IMG/VR virus record: IMGVR_UViG_3300046777_001266
Location: 1 to 36,477 of that record
Length of the DNA stretch: 36,477 bases
Origin: a virus
Strand: one strand, 5' to 3'
Below are positions 28,970 through 36,351 of this stretch, piece by piece. Every line of letters starts with the position of its first letter. The first letter of the stretch is position 1. The notes under the pieces were generated by a model. That model had not been told where the DNA came from and did not search any database. It saw only the letters and a list, made by a program, of their open reading frames with translations. Both the position numbers and the translations under genes were made by a program.

Positions 28970-29234
28970 GCAGACAGCAATGCAACAACTTAAAGCAAAG
29001 ATACAAGTTGTTATTGGTGATATGAATGGGGAATTATCATCTTATGAAAGCGGATATAAACAATGTCTTATTAATATTCAGAATGATATAGAACTTCAAA
29101 TGATGGCAATGGAGAAAGAGCAAATAGTTGATGCTTGGAATGCAGGAAAAAAGAATCCATTTATAGTCCAACACTCTGAATGCTGTGAAAATAATGGTAA
29201 GCAATATTACAACGAAACATATAATACCAAGTAG
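28962..29234 (+). CDS. Small conserved phage protein, MEKEQ type (second)
   Basis: A 90-residue protein with a Shine-Dalgarno AAAGGAGGTC before its ATG. The motif AMEKEQIVDAWNAGK and the end GKQYYNETYNTK match the same recurrent phage family as 28504-28716, here with two adjacent cysteines (SECCEN). It ends just before a repeat/palindrome. Function unknown. Confidence 0.6.
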   Translation: MSKQTAMQQLKAKIQVVIGDMNGELSSYESGYKQCLINIQNDIELQMMAMEKEQIVDAWNAGKKNPFIVQHSECCENNGKQYYNETYNTK

Positions 29235-29251
29235 TATAATACCAATTGGTA
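29220..29251. repeat. 11-bp direct repeats and 12-bp palindrome
   Basis: TATAATACCAA occurs at 29220-29230 and 29235-29245, with start-to-start distance 15. The second copy runs into the perfect palindrome TACCAATTGGTA (29240-29251). It lies at the end of 28962-29234 and in the gap before 29293. It could be an operator. Confidence 0.6.
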
Positions 29252-29292
29252 CACATCATTCAAACATATCCCAAAAATCAAATAATTAGTAC

Positions 29293-29520
29293 ATGAAAGC
29301 ACTACTCGAATTCAACCTCACTGATCCAGATGAAGCAAGAGCACATCTGCGATGCATCAAAGCCTTAGACATGGCATTTGTGCTGTGGGAACTGAGAAAC
29401 ATCCGCAAGGAACTTGAATGGATGGAGGAGCAAGGAGAACTGTCTGCAGAACAAGTGATGCAAAAGATACTTGAACACTTCGACAATCATAATGTTAACG
29501 CTGATGAACTAATTGGTTAA
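29293..29520 (+). CDS. Small conserved phage protein
   Basis: A 75-residue acidic helical protein starting MKALLEFNLTDPDEAR. FNL-x-DPDEAxAH followed by AFVLWEL resembles a widespread family of small phage proteins that begin MKxxLEFNL and contain VLWEL. Their function is unknown. It precedes a 99-base gap (29521-29619) with an AT-rich leader. Confidence 0.55.
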   Translation: MKALLEFNLTDPDEARAHLRCIKALDMAFVLWELRNIRKELEWMEEQGELSAEQVMQKILEHFDNHNVNADELIG

Positions 29521-29619
29521 AACTAAAATTGATTGTTAAGAAATCGCATTATTTGTTCAAATCTTTGATTAATACTTTAAGTAATATTGTACCGAATTCG
29601 CAACTCAAAAACTAACAAT

Positions 29620-29850
29620 ATGTCAAAAACACTCTGGAGATTAGAATTCTCCGAAAATCAGCAATGCTTTCATCAGGATTCATATCCTTGCAGACACGAG
29701 GCAAACTCAAACGGCTATTTCACTTTATTAGAGAATGCAACGGCCCAACAGTGCCAGGACTTTATCAGGTCCATTAGAGCACATGAATTAGAATATATCT
29801 CAAAAAATGAGATACTTTTTTGGAGAGATAAGTTTATAACCAAAAATTAA
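29620..29850 (+). CDS. Hypothetical protein
   Basis: A 76-residue protein (MSKTLWRLEFSENQQCFHQD...) with four cysteines and several histidines, perhaps a small metal-binding fold, though no standard spacing is clear. I prefer ATG 29620 to ATG 29587 because a -7-like TAATATTG (29582-29589) just upstream would place transcription start between them; that promoter is weak. Not recognised. Confidence 0.5.
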   Translation: MSKTLWRLEFSENQQCFHQDSYPCRHEANSNGYFTLLENATAQQCQDFIRSIRAHELEYISKNEILFWRDKFITKN

Positions 29851-29855
29851 TCAAT

Positions 29856-30092
29856 ATGTCAAAACAACTGAAACTAATGATGCTGATTGGAAAATCAGTA
29901 TCGACTGGAGAGCCTGTGTACGAACTTGTAGGCTTTGATCCTGAAAACATCTACTCTATTGCACCTGCAATCTATGAGTATGCATCGAGAAAACTAAAAC
30001 TAATTAAGATTGAGTTTATCAATTCTGATGTAGTGTATGTCAAAGAGAAAATGCAAAAATTTCAAATCTTTAAAAAAATTAAAAATGGATAA
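29856..30092 (+). CDS. Hypothetical small protein
   Basis: A 78-residue protein (MSKQLKLMMLIGKSVSTGEP...). It has an alternating alpha/beta sequence with a basic end (MQKFQIFKKIKNG). It begins five bases after the previous stop and overlaps the next gene by eight bases. Not recognised. Confidence 0.5.
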   Translation: MSKQLKLMMLIGKSVSTGEPVYELVGFDPENIYSIAPAIYEYASRKLKLIKIEFINSDVVYVKEKMQKFQIFKKIKNG

Positions 30093-30321
30093 TAGATTTA
30101 TTCAAGTTAAGCACATGGTTGCAGTTACAAGAGATAACGCAACCTATTATGAGCCAGTGAAAATTATTATTAATCTTGATCATGTTGTATCTTTAAAGCC
30201 TGCAAATTTACAAGGCTACTATGATGTACTATTGAGCACTGATAAATACATCACTGTTGACTTTAGCATTATTAATCACTTTCCTAATTTAGGAGAAGAA
30301 AAATTGGAGGAGGTATTTTAA
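30085..30321 (+). CDS. Hypothetical small beta protein
   Basis: A 78-residue protein (MDNRFIQVKHMVAVTRDNAT...). I prefer ATG 30085 to 30037 because the earlier start lies deep in the preceding gene. The sequence is beta-rich (KIIINLDHVVSLKPANLQGYYDV) and ends in an acidic helix. Its last codons carry the GGAGG of the next gene (30306-30310), and its stop shares TAATG with it. Confidence 0.5.
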   Translation: MDNRFIQVKHMVAVTRDNATYYEPVKIIINLDHVVSLKPANLQGYYDVLLSTDKYITVDFSIINHFPNLGEEKLEEVF

Positions 30322-30509
30322 TGAAAGCAAAAGTTAAAATAAAAACAGCCAAATTAAAGGAAGATCAGTGGGGCCATCATATTGAAATTACTAAAGTAGG
30401 TCTTTATGATTTAGATGGTAAATGGATAAAATGGCTACCACTTACTGAAAGAGTAATTAGTTTATTAACTAGAGTAGAAATTAATATAGAATATCCCGAA
30501 AATCAGTAA
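30321..30509 (+). CDS. Hypothetical small basic protein
   Basis: A 62-residue protein (MKAKVKIKTAKLKEDQWGHH...). It is a likely beta-sheet protein with lysine-rich start. A Shine-Dalgarno GGAGG stands ten bases before the ATG, and the stop of the previous gene overlaps it (TAATG). Not recognised. Confidence 0.5.
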   Translation: MKAKVKIKTAKLKEDQWGHHIEITKVGLYDLDGKWIKWLPLTERVISLLTRVEINIEYPENQ

Positions 30510-30520
30510 TTTAGCAACTT

Positions 30521-30961
30521 ATGACTCTACAACAATTAACAGAAGCAATACATGAAGCAAAGTTCAAAGATATGCCTAATTGCGAGGCTCGTAAAGACCT
30601 CTTTCCAACTCGACCTTTCACAGAGAAAGGAGCTAATGAGCTTACGAGGTCTATTGAAGCTTTCATTAGATATACTGGTAACTATGCTGATCGTATTAAT
30701 AATACAGGTATTTATGATACTAAGCTGAAGAAGTTTCGTAAATCAAATACTCGTAGAGGCATAGCTGATATAATGGCAAGCAAACGAGTGGAGCATCAAG
30801 GTAAATTCTTTGCAATAACAGTGGCGATAGAGATTAAATATGGTAACGACAAGCTTAGTGAATTTCAACTTAGAATGAAGGATGATATTGAGAAAGCAGG
30901 CGGAATCTACCTTGTGGCTCGCACTTGGGATCAATTTATAAACGATTGGAATAAAATATGA
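30521..30961 (+). CDS. VRR-NUC family nuclease
   Basis: A 146-residue PD-(D/E)XK nuclease. The core motifs are RRGIAD (78-83, D83), VAIEIKYG (101-108, E104 and K106 as the ExK), KLSEFQLRMK (111-120, with Q116) and GGIYLVARTWDQFI. That is the order of the VRR-NUC domain, found in phages, in FAN1 and in restriction-like enzymes. It probably cuts branched DNA such as replication or recombination intermediates, which fits with the ERF annealing protein. The stop overlaps the ATG of 30958 (ATGA). Confidence 0.8.
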   Translation: MTLQQLTEAIHEAKFKDMPNCEARKDLFPTRPFTEKGANELTRSIEAFIRYTGNYADRINNTGIYDTKLKKFRKSNTRRGIADIMASKRVEHQGKFFAITVAIEIKYGNDKLSEFQLRMKDDIEKAGGIYLVARTWDQFINDWNKI

Positions 30962-31314
30962 AGAAACCACTTATGATTGTGCTTCTCGCTTTCGGGATGA
31001 AGGCCAGTGCACAGCAGGAGCAATCCTATGAACAGATGAGTAAAATGCAACTCACGAAAATCTATCTTGAACAAGTGCAACAGCTTGCATTGGCTGTGCC
31101 TTACTCATCATTCACGATGTCTGATACTACAGGTGTAGTGGATATGCCTAGCAGCAAGTATCTAAAAAACAAGCGTGATGCTGTTAGCAAGATAACGGCT
31201 AACTTCAACAAGACTGTTAATGTCGAGTTGTATGAAATCATACCTTATGCTGATAAGGCTCAGATTATTCAAGCAATCCAATTCCTAGAAAACATTAATT
31301 CAGTTATCAAATGA
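30958..31314 (+). CDS. Secreted protein in lysis cassette (unrecognised)
   Basis: A 118-residue protein with a signal peptide at 1-18 (MKKPLMIVLLAFGMKASA, then Q19), like many Bacteroidota exported proteins. The mature part is helical. It overlaps the previous and next genes by four bases each (ATGA). As the first of a chain leading to spanin-like and endolysin genes, it probably acts in the periplasm during lysis, but it has no known motif. Confidence 0.55.
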   Translation: MKKPLMIVLLAFGMKASAQQEQSYEQMSKMQLTKIYLEQVQQLALAVPYSSFTMSDTTGVVDMPSSKYLKNKRDAVSKITANFNKTVNVELYEIIPYADKAQIIQAIQFLENINSVIK

Positions 31315-31646
31315 GAAAGTGGATTTACATTACATTGGCTTTCGCATTCTTATTCATTGTGCTTATCATAGCAAAATGCAATAGAGATGCAGAGGTAGTT
31401 GTCAAGGATGATTACCAGCCTAAAAAAGAGCAGACTATTGAAGTGGCGAAACGCAATACACTTGATAGCATCGCACTTGAAAGAGCAAATGATTCAATTG
31501 AGATATTGAATAATATGATTGCAAACAATGTTCAAAAAGTTAAATACATAAAAGTAAAATCAAATGAAAAAGCTAATACTGTTAGTACCTGGTCTTCTGA
31601 TCAGTTCAATAGCTATCTGTCAGACCGCTACAAAGACCGCAAGTGA
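31311..31646 (+). CDS. Inner-membrane spanin-like protein
   Basis: A 111-residue protein. One N-terminal membrane segment (WIYITLAFAFLFIVLIIA, about 4-21) is followed by a periplasmic, helical coiled-coil part (about 25-90). This is the layout of inner-membrane spanins (Rz-like), which connect inner and outer membrane at the final step of lysis. It is embedded in the lysis cassette, and its end overlaps the next gene by 83 bases in a different frame, also as in Rz/Rz1 pairs. Sequence similarity is not diagnostic. Confidence 0.5.
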   Translation: MRKWIYITLAFAFLFIVLIIAKCNRDAEVVVKDDYQPKKEQTIEVAKRNTLDSIALERANDSIEILNNMIANNVQKVKYIKVKSNEKANTVSTWSSDQFNSYLSDRYKDRK

Positions 31647-32007
31647 TCAAGATAGCACCGTAGTAATGAGCAAGAAGCTTGTAGGCTACATGATTGAGGA
31701 CCTTATCAAATCCGATGCTGATAAACAAGCAATTGTTTTACTTGAGCAAAACTTGACTTTCAAGGATGGAATCATTGCACAAAAGGATGATATCATTGGC
31801 AGACATGATGCTCAGATGAAGGCAAAGAACGACCTTATCAGAGAGTACGAGAGTAACGAGAAGGATATGGTCATTGCTATGGATAAGCTGAAAGCTGACC
31901 TTAACAAAAAGAAACAAGGTAATATCTTTTGGAAGTCAGCAGCAGCAGGACTACTTGTCGGACTTGTAGTGAATCACTATGCTTGGAAGTACGGAGGTAA
32001 GCAATGA
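31564..32007 (+). CDS. Spanin-like envelope protein, N-terminal signal and C-terminal membrane segment
   Basis: A 147-residue protein. An N-terminal signal sequence (MKKLILLVPGLLISSIAIC) has a cysteine at 19; the -1 residue is Ile, so a lipobox is imperfect. The middle (about 45-118) is a charged coiled coil, and a C-terminal membrane segment lies at 121-140 (IFWKSAAAGLLVGLVVNHYA). An outer-membrane lipid anchor together with a C-terminal inner-membrane segment is the plan of unimolecular spanins (T1 gp11 type). If C19 is not lipidated, it may simply be a secreted inner-membrane protein. It overlaps 31311-31646 by 83 bases. Confidence 0.5.
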   Translation: MKKLILLVPGLLISSIAICQTATKTASDQDSTVVMSKKLVGYMIEDLIKSDADKQAIVLLEQNLTFKDGIIAQKDDIIGRHDAQMKAKNDLIREYESNEKDMVIAMDKLKADLNKKKQGNIFWKSAAAGLLVGLVVNHYAWKYGGKQ

Positions 32008-32210
32008 TAAAAATACTTATACCGCTTATTAGCTTGGCCATTGGAGGTTACTTCCAGTGGCAGGCTAAAAGGCTTCGCAAAAAACAATGGAGAGCACCTA
32101 ACAGTTATGTGCTTGGCAGAATGTATAAGCAAATTCATCGTTATGAAATAATCGCAAAAGTCATATATATTTCATCACTTATAATCACATGTGCAACCTA
32201 TTTATATTAA
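32004..32210 (+). CDS. Holin-like two-segment membrane protein (candidate)
   Basis: A 68-residue protein with membrane segments at about 3-18 (KILIPLISLAIGGYFQW) and 50-68 (IAKVIYISSLIITCATYLY) and a basic loop between (RLRKKQWR). Placement between spanin-like and endolysin genes and the size suit a holin, though no family motif is visible. Start overlaps the preceding stop (ATGA). Confidence 0.5.
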   Translation: MIKILIPLISLAIGGYFQWQAKRLRKKQWRAPNSYVLGRMYKQIHRYEIIAKVIYISSLIITCATYLY

Positions 32211-32215
32211 CCAAT

Positions 32216-32287
32216 ATGTATGTAGCATTCCTTGTACTAATATTTTTAGTGCTGGCATGGTATGAACATAAAAAACCTAAACTATAA
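32216..32287 (+). CDS. 23-residue membrane micropeptide coupled to endolysin
   Basis: MYVAFLVLIFLVLAWYEHKK and three more residues: a single membrane segment with a basic C-terminus. Its TAA shares an A with the ATG of the endolysin (TAATG at 32285-32289). It fills the gap between the holin-like gene and endolysin and could assist or regulate membrane lesion formation. Confidence 0.5.
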   Translation: MYVAFLVLIFLVLAWYEHKKPKL

Positions 32288-32754
32288 TGGTAATCGGAAA
32301 GTACCTAACACTCGAAGAATGCTGCAAGTCAGCAACAGCCATCAGGCTTGGCATCGAAAATAAGCCTAACCAACAGCAAATAATGGCACTCCAAGCATTG
32401 GCCACTAATATCTATGATAAATGCTGTGAGAAGTTCCTTGTCAAGATTCCTATTACATCAGGATTCAGAAGCAAGGCTCTTAATGATGCAATATCAGGAT
32501 CATCAGGAAGCTCTCAACACATGCGAGGCGAAGCATTCGACTTGGACCTTGATGGAACAATGAATGGAGTAACCAACGCTCAATTGTTTAACTACATTAA
32601 ATTTAATCTTAACTTTGATCAGTTAATTTGGGAATTCGGAACTGACTCCAATCCTGATTGGGTGCATGTTAGTTATGATGTAGCTGGAAAGAATCGTAAG
32701 AATGTTTTTAAAGGATTCAGAGCAAATGGTAAAGTACACTACAAGCCTTATTAA
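32287..32754 (+). CDS. Endolysin, peptidase M15 family
   Basis: A 155-residue peptidoglycan peptidase. R61 (SGFRS) and the zinc motif HMRGEAFDLD (78-87, H78 and D85) with WVH (125-127, H127) form the Zn site of M15_3 / VanY-like peptidases. They cleave D-Ala-containing peptide bonds of the cell wall. The length is that of a single-domain endolysin with no binding module. The N-terminus (LTLEECCKSATAIRLGI) matches the usual start of the family. It lacks a signal peptide, so it needs a holin. Start is coupled to the preceding micropeptide. The HNH gene begins inside its end. Confidence 0.9.
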   Translation: MVIGKYLTLEECCKSATAIRLGIENKPNQQQIMALQALATNIYDKCCEKFLVKIPITSGFRSKALNDAISGSSGSSQHMRGEAFDLDLDGTMNGVTNAQLFNYIKFNLNFDQLIWEFGTDSNPDWVHVSYDVAGKNRKNVFKGFRANGKVHYKPY

Positions 32755-33397
32755 GAAAATCATCAAAAGATATCCTACCGAAGATACCAAAGTAATAGCT
32801 GCTGATTTAAAGATACCTGTTGAAGTTGTATATCGTATAGCATCTAAATTCCAAGTTAAGAAAACTAAAGAATACCTTGACAATTGGAACTTATCAGGTA
32901 GAGGTAAGATGATTGAAGCTGGCAAAGCTCATCGATTCACGAAAGGACATCAGTCCTGGAATAAGGACAAAAGTCCAAAGGATTACATGGATGCTGAAAG
33001 TTACTTAAAAGTAACAAAGACTCAATTCAAGAAAGGTGGCCTACCTCCAAACACAAAACACGATGGAGCAATCACACTTCGACATGATAAGTCAAAGAAA
33101 AATTATTATTTCATTAGACTGTCTAAATCCAAGTGGATGCCTCTTCATGTGAAAATTTATCAAGATGCATATGGTCCTATTCCAAAAAATCATATTATTG
33201 TGTTTAAGGATCGCAACACATTAAATGTAACACTCGAAAATCTTGAGTGCATCTCCAGGAAAGAAAATATGCTTCGTAATACCTTGCATAGACTATCTCC
33301 TGAAATCAAACAAACCATTAGAGTACTAACCAAACTTAAAAAAACTATTAAAAATGGCAAGAAACAAGATCAACGACCTAAGGAATCATCTATTTGA
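32726..33397 (+). CDS. HNH endonuclease
   Basis: A 223-residue protein. I choose ATG 32726 (MVKYTTSLIKK); ATG 32702 is also open. Residues 15-45 (EDTKVIAADLKIPVEVVYRI) look like a helix-turn-helix. The HNH region, WMPLHVKIYQDAYGPIP (137-153) then NHIIVFKDRNTLNVTLENLE (155-174) and ISRKENMLRN, fits a common phage HNH family, with H141, H156, N164 and N172 as probable active residues. Such enzymes nick or cut dsDNA; in phages they help packaging or move as free-standing homing genes. Between lysis and replication genes it looks like an inserted, free-standing HNH gene. Confidence 0.8.
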   Translation: MVKYTTSLIKKIIKRYPTEDTKVIAADLKIPVEVVYRIASKFQVKKTKEYLDNWNLSGRGKMIEAGKAHRFTKGHQSWNKDKSPKDYMDAESYLKVTKTQFKKGGLPPNTKHDGAITLRHDKSKKNYYFIRLSKSKWMPLHVKIYQDAYGPIPKNHIIVFKDRNTLNVTLENLECISRKENMLRNTLHRLSPEIKQTIRVLTKLKKTIKNGKKQDQRPKESSI

Positions 33398-33605
33398 AGT
33401 AATCGAAATGCTCAAGGATGAAGAGCCAAACTCAATGACCATAGAGAAGGCTGAAACTATTGCTCAAGTAGCACAGGTAATCATCAATACCGGTAAGCTT
33501 GAAACCGACTACATCAGAGCCACTGATGGAGTGAGAAGAACTAACTACGAAACTCAATTCTTAAACCAAAACCTACTTGACAATGAGAATGAGAATAAAC
33601 TATAA
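33354..33605 (+). CDS. Conserved hypothetical phage protein
   Basis: An 83-residue protein starting MARNKINDLRNHLFEVIEML, mostly helical (EKAETIAQVAQVIINTGKLETDYIRAT). Small proteins with KINDLRxHLFExIExL and AQVIINxxKxExDFIRA are frequent next to replication genes of phages and prophages, with no known function. It overlaps the HNH gene by 44 bases and the next gene by 23. Confidence 0.6.
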   Translation: MARNKINDLRNHLFEVIEMLKDEEPNSMTIEKAETIAQVAQVIINTGKLETDYIRATDGVRRTNYETQFLNQNLLDNENENKL

Positions 33606-33729
33606 CCTATTCTGCGAGTTCATTCGTAGAAGAAGCATATTGGGAATACCTACCCAAATCGATATCCTGGCTTCAGTGCAAAGAACTAAAACTCGTACCT
33701 TTTATCCTGAAGGCTGGGAATGGAAGTAA
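33583..33729 (+). CDS. 48-residue protein bridging to primase gene
   Basis: MRMRINYNLFCEFIRRRSIL onward, ending EGWEWK. It is basic with an HTH-like middle (IPTQIDILASVQRTKTRTF). It overlaps the genes on both sides (ATG inside 33354-33605; stop inside the primase start), leaving no gap. The regular overlap pattern supports it as a real gene. Confidence 0.5.
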   Translation: MRMRINYNLFCEFIRRRSILGIPTQIDILASVQRTKTRTFYPEGWEWK

Positions 33730-36128
33730 GTGTTTATAAAACCCACTTCGAGGTAGAGCATGGATGGACTATGTCTGTTGAAGATATGCTTAATCGCATC
33801 AAGAATCAAGAGCAGAACAAGCACCTTGATATCATATCTAAACTGCGAAACCTACCTACTGAAGCAGAAGAGAAGGAACTAAAGAAGCACCTACCTCTTA
33901 TATGCTGGTCAGGAACATTCCTAAAGCGTACTGATAAAGACTGCATCAAGCATTCAGGACTTATCTGCCTTGACTTCGATGATGAATCATTTGATAGTAT
34001 CATGCAGAAGAAGGAATACATCTACGCTGCATTTATCTCTCCTACAGCAACAGGAGTTAAGGTACTTGTCCGCATACCTGAAAACATCAAGGATCATGGC
34101 GAATACTATCTTTCACTATCCGATTACTTCGGCTTAACTACCATTGATGAGAAGTGTAAGAACATATCTCGTGGATGCTACCTATCCTATGATCCTAACA
34201 TGTACTTCAATCCTGATGCTCCAATCTTCTACAAGCTTCTTCCAAAGAAGGAAGTCAAGTATGAGAAGCAACAGGCAAGGAATCCGTACTATGTTAATTC
34301 AGAAGATAAAATCATCGAGCGATTGCTCAAGCAACATTCAGCAGAGTTCTCTAAAGGCAACCGTAACAATGCCTGCTACATATTAGCATGTGAGTTCAAT
34401 CGATTCGGAATCGGAGAATCTCAAGCAGTATATCAAACGCTCCAGTTCGCAGATGAAGGCTTCAACGAGTCTGAAATCCGTAGAACTGTTAAGTCAGCTT
34501 ATGCAGCCAATGCTCACGAATTTAAGACCAAATCCTTTACTGATTCAACAATAGTCAACAAAGTTGAGAATCTAATTCGCCACGATTACACTCCTGAGCA
34601 AATCCTTGATGCACTCAAAGAAGAAGATAAGCTATCATCCGACATCGGAGAGGAAGCAATTAAGGCAGCTCAAGAGAAGATTAACGCTTCACTATTCTGG
34701 AAGAAGAACAAACTCGGACATGTTCTAATCGATAATGACATCCTTACTAATTGGTATAAGGACAATAAAATATTCCGTTACATGATTAACGAGAAGGATT
34801 GGATAATGATCAAGGACAACAAGTGTCAGATATCCGAAATCTCAACAGCTGAAATCAAAGGCTATGTGCGTGAGTACATGTCTGCTAATGCAAAGCACTG
34901 CGATGATGTAATCAAATCTCAGGTAATGCGTAAGCTAAACAAGGAATATCTTCGTGATGATATGCTCGAATGGCTTAAGCCTCATGATATCGATTGGTTG
35001 CGTGATAATCGCTCTACTGCATACTTCTTCTATAAGAACACTTGGATAGAGATAGATGCTCAAGGTGTGCGATGCATAGAAGCAAATGACAAGGTAGGCG
35101 GATACATATGGAAAGACCAGATCATTAACAGAGATATCAATCTCATATCTGATGTCGATATCTACGGACATTCGGAATTTGCTCTATTCATATGGAACAT
35201 CACAACAGGCATAAGCACCGAGAAGTTCCAGACTATACCTGATGAAGCTAAGACTCCACTATTGGACCGCTTCCATCATATGTGCAGAACTATCGGATAC
35301 ATCCTCCACAACTTCAAAGATCCTGCAAACCCAAGAGCAGTTATCCTAACCGATGAAGTAATCTCAGACAATCCTGAAGGCGGAGTTGGTAAAGGAGTAT
35401 TCCTTAAAGGTCTATCCAAAATCAAGAACATGGTAACTATGGATGGCAAATCATTCAACGCATCCAAATCCTTTCTTTGGCAGCGAGTAACACTGTCAAC
35501 GCAAATCATAGCACTGGAAGATGTTAGCAGATTCTTTGACTTCGAGAAGCAATTCTCAATGATCACTGAAGGTATTGAAGTTGAGAAGAAAAACAAGGAT
35601 TCCTTCTACATTCCATATGAAGAATCGCCTAAGCTTCTAATCACTTCCAACTATGTCATTCAAGGAACAGGAGCATCGCATGAACGAAGAAGAATCGAGA
35701 TAGAACTGAAGCAGTACTACAAGCCTAACTTCTCGCCTCGTGATGAATTTGGACACAACCTATACGATGATTGGTCAGAAGCTGAATGGAATCTATTTGA
35801 CAACTTTATGATGTGGTGCGTGCAACAGTACCTGGCTCATGGAGTAGCAAAGCCTGAGAACAAGAACTTGAGCCTTAAGAAGCTGAAGAACTCAGTGCCT
35901 GAAGCATTCATTGAATGGTTTAAACTTAAGGAGTTTATTCATGGCGAATATTACGAACTTGGACAGATATGCAACGAGTTTAGGACCATTGATCATGACT
36001 CTGCAAAGGTTACGAATCGCAAGATTAGTTCTTGGATTAAGGCTTATTGCGATTATTGGAATTGGGAATACTTTACTAAAACTACAAGATCAGGTGCTCA
36101 CTTCGTTATAAATCCTGGAAAAGCGTGA
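33720..36128 (+). CDS. Primase / SF3 helicase replication protein
   Basis: An 802-residue, multi-domain replication protein. The N-terminal part (about 1-175), with LICWSGTFLKR, HSGLICLDFDD (78-88) and a later PTATGVKVLVRIP (108-120), is like the VirE-type N-terminal / AEP-like domain of Bacteroidota phage and plasmid primases. A helical primase C-terminal part (about 195-325) follows. The C-terminal helicase has Walker A EGGVGKGV (553-560), Walker B IIALEDV (596-602), motif C LLITSNY (639-645) and an arginine cluster RRR (656-658), fitting a superfamily 3 helicase. It would make primers and unwind at the origin. The region of iteron-like repeats immediately follows, partly overlapping its stop codon. 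Confidence 0.9.
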   Translation: MEVSVYKTHFEVEHGWTMSVEDMLNRIKNQEQNKHLDIISKLRNLPTEAEEKELKKHLPLICWSGTFLKRTDKDCIKHSGLICLDFDDESFDSIMQKKEYIYAAFISPTATGVKVLVRIPENIKDHGEYYLSLSDYFGLTTIDEKCKNISRGCYLSYDPNMYFNPDAPIFYKLLPKKEVKYEKQQARNPYYVNSEDKIIERLLKQHSAEFSKGNRNNACYILACEFNRFGIGESQAVYQTLQFADEGFNESEIRRTVKSAYAANAHEFKTKSFTDSTIVNKVENLIRHDYTPEQILDALKEEDKLSSDIGEEAIKAAQEKINASLFWKKNKLGHVLIDNDILTNWYKDNKIFRYMINEKDWIMIKDNKCQISEISTAEIKGYVREYMSANAKHCDDVIKSQVMRKLNKEYLRDDMLEWLKPHDIDWLRDNRSTAYFFYKNTWIEIDAQGVRCIEANDKVGGYIWKDQIINRDINLISDVDIYGHSEFALFIWNITTGISTEKFQTIPDEAKTPLLDRFHHMCRTIGYILHNFKDPANPRAVILTDEVISDNPEGGVGKGVFLKGLSKIKNMVTMDGKSFNASKSFLWQRVTLSTQIIALEDVSRFFDFEKQFSMITEGIEVEKKNKDSFYIPYEESPKLLITSNYVIQGTGASHERRRIEIELKQYYKPNFSPRDEFGHNLYDDWSEAEWNLFDNFMMWCVQQYLAHGVAKPENKNLSLKKLKNSVPEAFIEWFKLKEFIHGEYYELGQICNEFRTIDHDSAKVTNRKISSWIKAYCDYWNWEYFTKTTRSGAHFVINPGKA

Positions 36129-36335
36129 TGAAGTCGAAAATATCATCACGATGTGATGAAGCATAAGTAATTGATTCTGTAGAATGTGTGATGAATTGCG
36201 AAAAAAAAACCTCAAAAAAATTAGTATTTATTCTTACCTATTTTTTTTTATATACTTTCTTTTTATATGATTCTATACTGAAATTCATCACAAAAAGAGA
36301 TAAGTAACTAATAATCAGTAAATAAATCTTCATCA
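36125..36335. other. Possible replication origin: TGATGAA iterons and AT-rich tract
   Basis: GTGATGAAG occurs at 36125-36133 and 36153-36161, GTGATGAA at 36188-36195, and in opposite orientation TTCATCAC at 36284-36291 and CTTCATCA at 36328-36335. TCATCAC and GTGATGA form an inverted repeat at 36143-36159 around GAT. Between the groups, 36200-36283 is almost entirely A and T. Repeats plus easily melted DNA next to a primase/SF3 helicase suggest the origin. The stretch 36129-36375 holds no gene. Confidence 0.5.
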
Positions 36336-36351
36336 AATTCTATTAAATTTA

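Noticed and set aside
29552-29589. Promoter before 29620 (TTTG and TAATATTG)
   Set aside because: The -7 element lacks one consensus T, and spacers are 14 or 26 bases, outside the usual range; kept only as a weak hint for the start.
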